Source: Marivita sp030148515 (GTDB taxonomy: Bacteria > Pseudomonadota > Alphaproteobacteria > Rhodobacterales > Rhodobacteraceae). From it: a DNA stretch of 64,000 bases. Shown here piece by piece: positions 16,078 to 23,841 of this stretch. Numbering within the stretch: the first letter of the stretch is position 1; every line of letters starts with the position of its first letter. The translations under genes and the position numbers were made by a program. The DNA lies in the NCBI RefSeq assembly GCF_048006345.1, contig NZ_CP180351.1, forward strand, positions 3,782,001 through 3,846,000, read 5' to 3'. Below the pieces are notes generated by a model, which was not told the DNA's origin, did no database searches, and saw only the letters and a list, made by a program, of their open reading frames with translations.

Positions 16078-18012
16078 TCACCCCTTACCCTCCAAATACC
16101 TCTTCTTCGCCTCTTCCGTCCGCCCGAAGTCCCGCACCATCGCCTCGATCGCCACCTCATCCGACTTGTCCGCATAGCGGAACTCGGAATCCGCGTAGCG
16201 GTTGATCTCCTGGATCACCATTTGAGTCGTGATCGGACGCCGCAACTCCTCAATCATCGCCGCCTTCCGATCATAGGGCTGGAACAGGAACAGGTCCGGT
16301 TGCTCCATCCACTCATCCGGCAGTTCGAAATCCATCGCGCGAACCTTCACCGCGTCGGTGATGTTCTTGATCGCCCGGCCCGTAAAGCGCGGGTCGGCCT
16401 CCTGAATGGCCTTGAGATAGGTGCCCATCTTGGCAATCGTATCGAGCGCGCCGATCTGCGCCGACACCCGGTCGAACACTTCCATCAACCCCGGTTCCTT
16501 GGGCCGGTTGTGCGATTCAAACGACGCCGCCACCGCCTTCTGGATCTGTTGCGCGGCGTACAATTCGTGATCGCCCAGCGGGATGTCGTGCTTCTTGCCC
16601 ATGAGCAGCGCAAGAATGTCGATGTAATCCTCCCGCGTCTGCGGCCCGTCCACAAGGAACCGCGCCCCCGCCCGCTGCCGCAACGCATCGTCCACGTTCT
16701 CCGGGAAGTTCGAGAACATGCCGAAGGTGCAGTTCCCCCGCACCACGGTGTTGGCCCCGGCAAACGCCTCCATGAACACCGCCGTGACCTCCTGCTGCCC
16801 CGCGCTGGACTGCCGGTCCCCCCGCTTGCCCGCGATCTGGTCGATGTCGTCGATGGTGCCGAACCCGATCACCGACGGGTCGAGCACGTTGTTGATAAAC
16901 GCCTTCGCGTTCTGCCCCGACTTGCCCTGGTAGCTGTCGATATTGTCGATGCCAAAGTTCTGATACCGGAACGTATAGCCCGCGTTCTGGCAATACTCGT
17001 GGATCATCCCCGCCATCATCTGGATGAGCGTCGTCTTCCCCGTCCCCGGCGCACCGTCGCCCATGAAGGTGAAGATGAAGCCGCCGAGTTCGGCAAACGG
17101 GTTCAGCCTACGTTCAAAGTCATAGGCCATCAGCATCTTCGCCAGCCGCATCGCCTGATACTTGGCGATGTGGTTGCCCACCACCTGATGCGGCTTCTTG
17201 AATTGCATGGTGAGCGTGGTGCCTTTGGCCTTCGTCGCGGGCGTGAAGCCCCGGATCGTCAGGTCATCCGCCTCCACCCGCCAATTGGCCGAAGTAAACG
17301 CCCCCGTCCGCGCGCCGTTCTGGGCGCGCAACGCGATCCGCTCCATCAGCTGCTCAGCCAACGCCAAAACGGTGGCCACCATGCGCGGCTCGTCCGTCGC
17401 GTGCAAAGCCAGCTTCTGGTCCAGTTCCCAAAGCGCCCCATGCAAGGCAAGCTGCGCATTGTCGGTCAGAACTTCCTGCACCTCCCCTACATCGACACTC
17501 ACTTCCGACGCCTGCGATGCCAGCAGAAACGCCGTCGCATTGGCAAACACATAGCCAACCGCCAGAGCCTCACCTTCCAGGAGCGCCGAAAACTCCGCTT
17601 TCCGATCCGCCCCCAGCGCGCCTTGCAAATTCGCCCGCTTCATCTCGCCCAACGGCGTCGCGTCCGAAAATGCCTCCCCCACCGCAAGCGCAATCCCAAG
17701 CGCCCGCCGCAGCCCATGCATTACCGACGCCTGCGCAGGCGACACGAGCGGATCATCTCCATCCGCCCCGGCAATCCGATCCAGCAGATGCACCCCCTCG
17801 GGTCGGGCCGTAGACCGTGTCACCAACCCCGGCGTGGTCGATCGAAACCGCCGCCGCGTGCCGATCCCCGATGACCGCTCCACGGCGGCAGGTTCCGCCC
17901 CGGACGCCACCCTTGGCGTGTGATCGAACCCCTCAAGCATCGCATTGGCCGCCGCATAATGCTTGCGGATCGGTTCTTCGCGCAGCTCCATCAAATCGGA
18001 CGTTACGGACAT
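16078..18012 (-). CDS. AAA-family ATPase
   Basis: The 644-aa protein has a helical N-terminal region (about 1-290) and an AAA+ module from about residue 300. The Walker A motif GDGAPGTGKTTLIQM is at about 314-328. A Walker B-like VIGFGTIDDIDQIAGKRGDR lies near 378-397, and a sensor/arginine-finger region follows at GNCTFGMFSNFPENVDDALR then QRAGARFLVDGP. A C-terminal helical lid ends with AMVRDFGRTEEAKKRYLEGK. An AGGAG site lies about 10 nt before the ATG. It is the energy-using member of the operon 12793-20280. It most resembles classical AAA remodelling ATPases; the client is unknown, but the adjacent coiled-coil and membrane proteins suggest membrane or filament remodelling. Confidence 0.8.
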   Translation of the reverse strand: MSVTSDLMELREEPIRKHYAAANAMLEGFDHTPRVASGAEPAAVERSSGIGTRRRFRSTTPGLVTRSTARPEGVHLLDRIAGADGDDPLVSPAQASVMHGLRRALGIALAVGEAFSDATPLGEMKRANLQGALGADRKAEFSALLEGEALAVGYVFANATAFLLASQASEVSVDVGEVQEVLTDNAQLALHGALWELDQKLALHATDEPRMVATVLALAEQLMERIALRAQNGARTGAFTSANWRVEADDLTIRGFTPATKAKGTTLTMQFKKPHQVVGNHIAKYQAMRLAKMLMAYDFERRLNPFAELGGFIFTFMGDGAPGTGKTTLIQMMAGMIHEYCQNAGYTFRYQNFGIDNIDSYQGKSGQNAKAFINNVLDPSVIGFGTIDDIDQIAGKRGDRQSSAGQQEVTAVFMEAFAGANTVVRGNCTFGMFSNFPENVDDALRQRAGARFLVDGPQTREDYIDILALLMGKKHDIPLGDHELYAAQQIQKAVAASFESHNRPKEPGLMEVFDRVSAQIGALDTIAKMGTYLKAIQEADPRFTGRAIKNITDAVKVRAMDFELPDEWMEQPDLFLFQPYDRKAAMIEELRRPITTQMVIQEINRYADSEFRYADKSDEVAIEAMVRDFGRTEEAKKRYLEGKG

Positions 18013-18029
18013 CTTGCGACGCTCCTATG

Positions 18030-18063
18030 CTTCATCTTGCCAAATAAACTCCCGCCGGAGGCT
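18030..18063 (-). repeat. Short intergenic repeat (Rhodobacteraceae type) before the ATPase gene
   Basis: On the reverse strand this reads GCCTCCGGCGGGAGTTTATT then TGGCAAGATGAAG. It is a GC-rich hairpin (GCCTCCGGCGGGAG) followed by a TATTTGG..AAGAAG-like tail. I recall this pattern as a very common intergenic element of Roseobacter-group genomes. A related copy lies at 40660-40705. It occupies the 76-bp gap between the 372-aa gene and the ATPase gene. Confidence 0.45.
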
Positions 18064-18088
18064 CCCGCAGCAAACGCAAGCACGACGG

Positions 18089-19207
18089 TCAATAACTCAA
18101 CACCTGCCCCGCATCGTTCACCACGAACTTGCGGACGGTGGCAAATCCCGGCGGGTTCAATTCCGCCAGCGCCTGAAACGGCCGCTCCGGCAGGATCACC
18201 ATGCGTTCCGTCGCCGTTGTCCCGGTCTCCGCGCCGCGTCCCGCAAACGGGTCCAGTGCAAACACCTCGCGGTCCACTTTGGAAAACCAGCCCGATTTCT
18301 CCTGCCGCACCCGCTCGCTTTCCAGCTCTTCAAGCGTCCAGGCCAGCGCCCAATCCTGCCCTTCGGGCGCACGCGCCTGTTCCAGCACCTCGCGGATCGG
18401 GCCGGACTGCTGGGTGAAGGAATGCGAATACATCGGACCAATGTGAAACCGCCGCAGCCGCTTGGGGTGCAGGTCGTCAAAGGTTTCGTCAAACCCCTGC
18501 GCGATGGTCAACAGTTTCAGCCCACCAAGCGATTGCGCCATCAGATGCGCCTGCACCTCGGGCCAGCGACGGTCGTCCTTCGGCAGCGCGTTGCGGCCAC
18601 TGTCCTCGACCTCCATCAAGTAGATCGTCGGCAGGTTCACCTGGCTGTCATAGACCCCCCAATGCAGCAGATACCGCCGACGCGGCTCGGTCCCCGAGAG
18701 CCACAGGCATTGTGGATCATTGCGCGCCCAGTAGAGCTTGCCGCGCGCCAGTTCCTCGTAATAAAGCCGCTGGCTCAGGGTGAATTGCAGCCGCGTCGGG
18801 ATCGCCTGATCGCCGATGATCTCGGCCACCATCTGGTCCTTCAGCGCATCGACCGAGAGCATGGTCCGCAAATGCTGATCCGCCTGCGCGGCGTCATTTG
18901 CCATGACCAAAAGCTCGGTTGTCGTCGGAAACCCGCTGTCCTTCACGTCCATCGTCAGGGACCCAAAGAACTGCCCGGTGTCCCGGCCAACCAGCAGGTA
19001 CTTCATCGAAAGCGCCCGGAAGGTCAGGTTCAGCGCGATCACATAGCGCGTCAGAACCTCTACCTCGTCCTTGGTCAGCCGCTTTTCCACATGCAGCATC
19101 GCCGCCACGCGCCCCAAATGGGCGAGGATCTTTTCGAATTTCGCAAAATACCGGCGGCTGGCCTGAGTGTCAGGCAGCCCCCGGTGATCATCGGCCGCGG
19201 TGGTCAT
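18089..19207 (-). CDS. Uncharacterised 372-aa protein in the AAA ATPase operon
   Basis: Soluble protein with no signal or membrane helix. It starts with ATG at 19207, overlapping the stop of the coiled-coil gene (ATGA). The N-terminal half is helical (HLGRVAAMLHVEKRLTKDEV then RYVIALNLTFRALSMKYLLV). The centre contains LARGKLYWARNDPQCLWLSG and RRRYLLHWGVYDSQVNLPTI, and the C-terminal third contains LKLLTIAQGFDETFDDLHPK. It may belong to the family catalogued as DUF6384, from memory and unverified. No catalytic residues stand out. Its overlap with the coiled-coil gene indicates a fixed stoichiometric partner, perhaps an adaptor between coiled-coil protein and ATPase. Confidence 0.6.
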   Translation of the reverse strand: MTTAADDHRGLPDTQASRRYFAKFEKILAHLGRVAAMLHVEKRLTKDEVEVLTRYVIALNLTFRALSMKYLLVGRDTGQFFGSLTMDVKDSGFPTTTELLVMANDAAQADQHLRTMLSVDALKDQMVAEIIGDQAIPTRLQFTLSQRLYYEELARGKLYWARNDPQCLWLSGTEPRRRYLLHWGVYDSQVNLPTIYLMEVEDSGRNALPKDDRRWPEVQAHLMAQSLGGLKLLTIAQGFDETFDDLHPKRLRRFHIGPMYSHSFTQQSGPIREVLEQARAPEGQDWALAWTLEELESERVRQEKSGWFSKVDREVFALDPFAGRGAETGTTATERMVILPERPFQALAELNPPGFATVRKFVVNDAGQVLSY

Positions 19208-20280
19208 GCCCCATACAGGTTCTTGTCATGTTTCTCGACAATCGCCTGGAACCGGCGGGCAAAGCGTTCATCCGCCTTGGCCTTGGCCTCCAGCACCTCG
19301 CGGGCGAAGACCATGTGGTCCTCGTGGCTTTCCAGCATGTCGGCCATCTTCTGATTGGTCGCAGCCCCGATCCCGGCCATCGCAGTCTGGGCCTCTTGGT
19401 CGGTCTTCACCCCGATCTCGTTGATCCGGTGCGCGATGTCCTGCTGCTGCGCGGTCTTCAGTGACTTGGACAGCGCATCGTATAGCACCACGCGCTGTTT
19501 GGTGTCCGTCTGAAGTTTATTGATCAGCACCATCTGCGTCGCCGCCTGATTCTGGAGCGAGTCGATCCAGGTCTTGCCCTTCTCGATATAACGCTCGAGC
19601 GTCTGGCTCTTGGCCAGTTTGACCTGCTCGTCCTGCACCATCGCATTATACGCAGCGTTCAACTCGGCCAGTTCGGTTTCCAGCTTGGTGCGTGCGGCCG
19701 CGTCCTGTTCGACGCTGATCTTGTTTTCCAACTCGATGATCTTGGGGTCCATCGCCAGAATCTCGGTGCGCACGGTCTCAAGTTCACCCACGGTCGCCTC
19801 ACGCTCGTCCAGCGTTTCGGCAAGGTTCACCTCAACCTTGTCTTTCTGCTCGTTCAGCAGGTTCAGTTGCCCCTGCAACAGAGTCACGATCACGTCCGAC
19901 TTGGCGATCAGGTCCTGCAACTTGTCGTCGATGGACGCGGTCTTCATCCGCTCCTGCCGCATTGATTCGGACTTTCCAGCCGAGAAGATCCCGACAAAGC
20001 TTTCCCAACCCGTCTTCGACCGCATCTCGTCGAAATCCTTGGAAAACGCGGCGGTCACGTCGTCCAGCCCCATGATCAGTTCCGCGATATTCGCGTTCAT
20101 CACATCGGTATGGGCGTGCACGTCTTCCAACGTTGCGTTCTCGATGTCGAAGGTGACGTCTGTGCCATCCTTCATCTTGGCGCGTGCAGTTTCAATGCGG
20201 CTGGTCAGTTCCGCGATCTTGGCCTGTGCTTCGGCCACCTGTGCCTGGCTTTCGCGCACTTGAGTGTCGAAATCCGCCAT
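19204..20280 (-). CDS. Coiled-coil protein, first gene of the AAA ATPase operon
   Basis: The 358-aa protein begins MADFDTQVRESQAQVAEAQA; the start has AGGA upstream, and the longer open frame lacks a ribosome site. Almost the entire chain is predicted long helix with heptad-like Glu, Ala, Leu and Lys (residues 1-40 and about 110-350). There is one short non-helical segment, WESFVGIFSAGKSESMRQ (around residues 95-112). The pattern recalls TelA/KlaA-type or PspA/ESCRT-III-type helical scaffold proteins, but no diagnostic motif was found. As the first gene next to a divergent promoter (20281-20459), it probably sets the level of the operon. A role as a membrane-associated filament remodelled by the ATPase is inference. 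Confidence 0.6.
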   Translation of the reverse strand: MADFDTQVRESQAQVAEAQAKIAELTSRIETARAKMKDGTDVTFDIENATLEDVHAHTDVMNANIAELIMGLDDVTAAFSKDFDEMRSKTGWESFVGIFSAGKSESMRQERMKTASIDDKLQDLIAKSDVIVTLLQGQLNLLNEQKDKVEVNLAETLDEREATVGELETVRTEILAMDPKIIELENKISVEQDAAARTKLETELAELNAAYNAMVQDEQVKLAKSQTLERYIEKGKTWIDSLQNQAATQMVLINKLQTDTKQRVVLYDALSKSLKTAQQQDIAHRINEIGVKTDQEAQTAMAGIGAATNQKMADMLESHEDHMVFAREVLEAKAKADERFARRFQAIVEKHDKNLYGA

Positions 20281-20459
20281 TCCAAATCCTCCAATCAATC
20301 CATCCGGTGCGGCATCAATGGCAACTTGGGGGTCGCCGAACCGGGTCTGGCAAAACAATCGCAAAACCCCGGTTGAAAGGGAAGCGAAGATCGCGCTTAA
20401 AGTTGCGTAAGGCGCGGTGCTTTGCCGGGTCGCCAAGACATCCGAACGGAGACTTTAGA

Positions 20460-21023
20460 ATGAACAGATTTATGAGTTTTGCATTGGCCGCGGCGCTGAC
20501 CCTGCCGTTTGCGGCGCAGGCAGACGAAATTTCCGATACGCTGCAATCGGCTATCGAAGCCTATAACGACGGCGACATCACCTATGCCCTCGAAGAGTTG
20601 GATTTTGCACGTCAGAAACTGATGGCCCTGCGGACCGAGGCGTTTCAGCAATTCCTGCCTCTGGCCCCCGATGGGTGGACGCGTGATGTAGAAACCGAAA
20701 TGCAGGCAGGTCTTGCCATGATGGGTGGCGGCATGGGGGCGAGCGCCGAATACCGTGCGCCGGACGGGTCGCAATATTATTCGATCACCATGATGGCCGA
20801 CAACGCCATGGTGGCCAGCATGGGTGCGATGGTCGCCAACGCCGCTGCGATGGGGATGAAGGTCGAACGCGTGGGTCGGCAGCGCGTGGCGATCAATGAC
20901 GGTCAGGCGATGGCACTGGTCAACAACCGCATCCTCATCACAATCGAAGGCGGTGACGAGGCGCTCTTGATGCAGGCGATGGAGGGGATCGACTTCGACG
21001 CGCTGTCGAATTTCGGCAACTGA
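20460..21023 (+). CDS. Secreted or periplasmic protein, uncharacterised
   Basis: The 187-aa protein has a clear Sec signal peptide (MNRFMSFALAAALTLPFAAQ with A-x-A cleavage near residue 21, then DEISDTLQ). The mature part has a helical segment with AYNDGDITYALEELDFARQK, resembling a single TPR-like hairpin. A two-strand-rich domain follows, with YRAPDGSQYYSITMMADNAM and a region very rich in Met and Ala, then VERVGRQRVAINDGQAMALV. Start by GGAG 9 nt upstream. It diverges from the AAA operon across 179 bp, and the shared control region is the only link. I know of no function. A strong hairpin follows at 21051. Confidence 0.7.
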   Translation: MNRFMSFALAAALTLPFAAQADEISDTLQSAIEAYNDGDITYALEELDFARQKLMALRTEAFQQFLPLAPDGWTRDVETEMQAGLAMMGGGMGASAEYRAPDGSQYYSITMMADNAMVASMGAMVANAAAMGMKVERVGRQRVAINDGQAMALVNNRILITIEGGDEALLMQAMEGIDFDALSNFGN

Positions 21024-21050
21024 CGAATTTGACCACCCGGTAAAAACCCG

Positions 21051-21085
21051 AAAGGCGTCCCCCTGCGACGCCTTTCGTCGTCTTT
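21051..21085 (+). terminator. Rho-independent terminator after the 187-aa secreted protein
   Basis: AAAGGCGTC (21051-21059) pairs perfectly with GACGCCTTT (21067-21075) around a 7-nt loop. The T-run after it is weak (TCGTCTTT), but the 9-bp GC-rich stem between two same-strand units is convincing. Confidence 0.6.
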
Positions 21086-21148
21086 GGACTTGCTGCGTCC
21101 TCCGGTCTCGCGCATCCCTTGCGCAACCCAAACTCCGGAGTGTGGCTC

Positions 21149-21490
21149 ATGTCCGACCTGTTTCTGCGCGTTCTGCCCTCGGTCGAGGTTGAGGAAGACG
21201 CCCCACCCGCGGACCGCGTGATCGCAGGCGCACCGCAATTCAAGACGTGGAACCTTGAAGACCGAGACGGGATCTACTGCGGCATCTGGGAAGCAACGCC
21301 AGGCCACTGGAGGATTTCCTATGACGAATGGGAGTTCTGTCACATCCTGTCCGGTCATTCGATCATCACAGATGCCGAAGGCACGGAATATGAATTGAAG
21401 GCTGGCGACAGCTTCATCCTGCGCCCGGGCTTTTCCGGGTCGTGGAAGGTCATCGAAACCACCCGAAAAGAATACGTGATCCGCACGTAA
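21149..21490 (+). CDS. Cupin domain protein (DUF861-like)
   Basis: 113-aa single-domain cupin starting MSDLFLRVLPSVEVEEDAPP. Metal-site-like residues sit in two cupin boxes. WRISYDEWEFCHILSGHSII covers the first (E and H), and LKAGDSFILRPGFSGSWKVI covers the second (G-D..PG.....W). It ends EYVIRT. Small (S)-ureidoglycine/DUF861-like cupins often sit beside catabolic genes. The start is ATG at 21149, with CTCCGGAG about 6 nt upstream. The amidinotransferase follows 23 bp downstream, so the two form a pair. A regulatory or sugar-epimerase role cannot be excluded. Confidence 0.75.
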   Translation: MSDLFLRVLPSVEVEEDAPPADRVIAGAPQFKTWNLEDRDGIYCGIWEATPGHWRISYDEWEFCHILSGHSIITDAEGTEYELKAGDSFILRPGFSGSWKVIETTRKEYVIRT

Positions 21491-21513
21491 CCACACCATC
21501 AAGGAAGAACCGA

Positions 21514-22635
21514 ATGAATTGGTCGCCCGACAAGACCCAAGTCAAAAGCTGGAACGAATGGGACACCCTGCGTCACGTGATCGTGGGCCGTGCCGACGAT
21601 TGCCATATCCCGCCGGAAGAACCCGCGCTGGATGCAAAAGTGCCCGAGGACAGCGACATGCGCGGCCAGTGGGGCCGCCGTCCGCAGGAAACCATCGACC
21701 GCGCGAACGAGCTGCTCGATAACTTCGCCGACATGCTGCGCAAGCGCGGGCTGCGGGTGGATCGCCCGACGCCGACGGATTTCTCGAAACCCGTCACGAC
21801 CCCGGATTTCCACACCGACAGCCAGTTCGGCTGCATGCCGCCGCGCGACGTATTGCTGACCGTGGGGCACGAGATCCTGGAGGCGACGATGTCCTATCGC
21901 TGCCGCTGGTTCGAATACCTCTGCTACCGCCCGTTGATGCAGCAGTACTGGGAAGAAGACGTGAATTTCCGCCACGAAGCGGCCCCCAAGCCGCGCTTGA
22001 CCGATGCGGATTATCACGCCGATTACCTGTCCGAGAAGATCGGCATCGAAAAGCGCCTCAAGTGGACCGCCGAGAAGTTCTTTGTGACCACCGAGGAAGA
22101 GCCTTTGTTCGACGCGGCCGACGTGCTGCGCTTTGGCAAGGACCTGATCGTGCAGCACGGGTTCACCACGAACCTCAAGGGCATCGAATGGCTGCGCCGT
22201 CACTTCCCCGACCACCGCGTCCGCGCGGTGAACTTCCCGGGTGACCCGTACCCGATCCATATCGATGCGACCTTTACGCCGCTGCGCCCCGGTCTGATCC
22301 TGAACAACCCGAACCGACGGTTGCCCGAGGAACAGAGGGAGTATTTCAAGAAGAACGATTGGGAAATCGTCGATGCCGCACAGCCCGCGCACAACACGCC
22401 GCCGCCGCTGTGTTATTCCTCGACATGGCTGTCGATGAACGTGCTGGTGCTTGACCCCAAGACGGTCTGCGTTGAGGCGTCCGAAGTCTACCAGATGGAG
22501 CAAATGGACAAGCTGGGCATGGAAGTGATCCCGGTCGATCTGCGCGACGCCTATGCGTTTGGCGGTGGCCTGCATTGCTGCACGGCGGATGTCTACCGGG
22601 ATGGCGACTGCGAGGATTATTTCCCGGTCCAGTAA
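21514..22635 (+). CDS. Amidinotransferase family protein (glycine amidinotransferase-like)
   Basis: 373-aa member of the pentein-fold amidinotransferase family, which moves the amidino group of arginine to an amine acceptor such as glycine. It begins MNWSPDKTQVKSWNEWDTLR. Catalytic-site segments match the family: FDAADVLRFGKDLIVQ (Asp), GDPYPIHIDATFTPLRPGLI (His with Asp) and GGGLHCCTADVYRDGD (the nucleophilic Cys near the C-terminus). Length is close to eukaryotic and cyanobacterial AGAT proteins. The ATG at 21514 has AAGGAAG upstream. Neighbours are a cupin, a SnoaL-type protein and an XRE-cupin regulator, not a creatine pathway. The acceptor is therefore unknown; glycine, lysine or another amine are possible. 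Confidence 0.8.
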   Translation: MNWSPDKTQVKSWNEWDTLRHVIVGRADDCHIPPEEPALDAKVPEDSDMRGQWGRRPQETIDRANELLDNFADMLRKRGLRVDRPTPTDFSKPVTTPDFHTDSQFGCMPPRDVLLTVGHEILEATMSYRCRWFEYLCYRPLMQQYWEEDVNFRHEAAPKPRLTDADYHADYLSEKIGIEKRLKWTAEKFFVTTEEEPLFDAADVLRFGKDLIVQHGFTTNLKGIEWLRRHFPDHRVRAVNFPGDPYPIHIDATFTPLRPGLILNNPNRRLPEEQREYFKKNDWEIVDAAQPAHNTPPPLCYSSTWLSMNVLVLDPKTVCVEASEVYQMEQMDKLGMEVIPVDLRDAYAFGGGLHCCTADVYRDGDCEDYFPVQ

Positions 22636-22642
22636 GGCTGGG

Positions 22643-22708
22643 TGCCACGTATTTTCGAAAACACGTGGCACGACATTTCGAAATGTCGTGCCGCTCCGAC
22701 CCGTACGG
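22643..22708. terminator. Tandem palindromes between convergent amidinotransferase and SnoaL genes
   Basis: Three palindromes are packed together. TGCCACGT/ACGTGGCA is at 22643-22650 and 22663-22670. A perfect 24-bp palindrome, GCACGACATTTC followed by its complement, runs 22668-22691. CCGTACGG lies at 22701-22708. The first two share bases, so only one hairpin can form at a time. The location between convergent stops fits a bidirectional terminator, without a clear T-run. ACCGTACGGT is repeated at 22722-22731, inside the end of the next gene. Confidence 0.45.
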
Positions 22709-23701
22709 TCAGCCTATCCGAACCGTACGGTCGAGCAAATCCACACCCTGCTGCGCCCAGAGGTGCAGCAGGTCTATGAAGATCCAGTTCTCGGCCAGTT
22801 TGTCCCCCTCACGGCGGTAGAAATCGATCACGCGGAACTCAACCCGTTTGCCCGTTGCGGGCATACCCATGAACCCACCGGTGAATTCGGCGGTGAAGTT
22901 GGGCCAGCCGAAGAACCCGCCGAAATGCCCCTCGGCCATCCTGCAGAGGTGACCGGTTTTTGACCGATTGGTAAAACTTGCGCGGAACGGTGCGGAATGC
23001 TGCTCGGCATAGCGCGGGATCGTGTAGGTGGCCCCAATCCCGGCGGGCCCCCACCAAATCATATCCTCATGCCAGGTGCGGCGCAGTTCCTCGACCAAGG
23101 GCAGACCAAGGTTCCAGTCGCCCAGATCGCCCACCATCACGTTGATGGCGTGCAGGGTCGCGGCGCCTTCGGCTTCGGGCGCATCGTGATAGAGCAGCCC
23201 GTCATGTGTGATGGGCCCCGGCTGCACCAGATTCGCGCCGGTCTGTGGGCCAAAAGGGTTTTGCCCGGCCTGCATCATCAGGTGGGGCAGGTCGAAATAC
23301 ATCACCTCTTCGGTGATTTTGCCGCCCTCGATCTTATGGAACGCGCCGAAGCGCAGCATGCCGATCTTGCTGGTCGGGCGAACGCCCCAGAGCGGCTGAT
23401 CGAACAGGCCCATGAGATGACCCATGGACGCGACCCAAACCGCACCGTCCTCGGCCATGTGGTTTCGCCCGGCGAAGAACAGGTCGGTGCGACGTTGCAA
23501 GGAGGTCAGCGCCATCTTGATCGGCTTCCAGAACTGCGTTGCCACAGCCTCTGGTCCGACCAGCAGACCAACGGGGTGATAGCCGCGCCAGATCAGCTCG
23601 GGATGGCAATAGCGGGCGAGAACTGTTTTCGTGTCCTCAGCCCCGGACAAGGCGGCGTAATAGTCGCGGACAAGCTCTTTCTCGGATTGGAAGCCGGGCA
23701 T
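22709..23701 (-). CDS. SnoaL-like ester cyclase family protein, two-domain
   Basis: The 330-aa protein has two NTF2-like domains. Domain 1 (about 10-165) includes ARYCHPELIWRGYHPVGLLV and EVMYFDLPHLMMQAGQNPFG. Domain 2 (about 190-330) includes RRTWHEDMIWWGPAGIGATY and GGFMGMPATGKRVEFRVIDF, with a final LLHLWAQQGVDLLD. Domain 2 is a clear paralogue of the protein at 12207-12734. The start is taken at 23701 (MPGFQSEKE); an in-frame ATG at 23779 also exists, with no good ribosome site for either. A LacI-type palindrome lies 12 bp before 23701. It lies downstream of the XRE-cupin gene, 140 bp away. Substrate unknown. Confidence 0.75.
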   Translation of the reverse strand: MPGFQSEKELVRDYYAALSGAEDTKTVLARYCHPELIWRGYHPVGLLVGPEAVATQFWKPIKMALTSLQRRTDLFFAGRNHMAEDGAVWVASMGHLMGLFDQPLWGVRPTSKIGMLRFGAFHKIEGGKITEEVMYFDLPHLMMQAGQNPFGPQTGANLVQPGPITHDGLLYHDAPEAEGAATLHAINVMVGDLGDWNLGLPLVEELRRTWHEDMIWWGPAGIGATYTIPRYAEQHSAPFRASFTNRSKTGHLCRMAEGHFGGFFGWPNFTAEFTGGFMGMPATGKRVEFRVIDFYRREGDKLAENWIFIDLLHLWAQQGVDLLDRTVRIG

Positions 23702-23712
23702 GGCGGGCCTTT

Positions 23713-23726
23713 TGCAATCGTATGCA
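23713..23726. promoter_or_regulatory. LacI-type operator-like site upstream of the two-domain SnoaL gene (site 3)
   Basis: TGCAATCGTATGCA has perfect TGCA ends and a central CG; two inner positions break symmetry. It matches the TGCAA-CG--TGCA pattern of site 2 (12742) and lies at the same distance from its gene. The longer start at 23779 would put it inside coding sequence, so the site and the start choice support each other only weakly. Confidence 0.35.
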
Positions 23727-23841
23727 GTCTTGCCCACATTGCCCGAAATCCGCAAATCGGCAAGCCGAAAGTCGGACACCGGCCTTGGCTGACACCCAAG
23801 GACTGCGGCTCCGCCTTGAGGGGAGGACCTGTCTGGCGCGT

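Noticed and set aside
16024..17874. Forward-strand frame of 616 aa opposite the AAA ATPase
   Set aside because: It is a mirror frame of the ATPase gene, with low-complexity Arg/Pro composition and no ribosome site.
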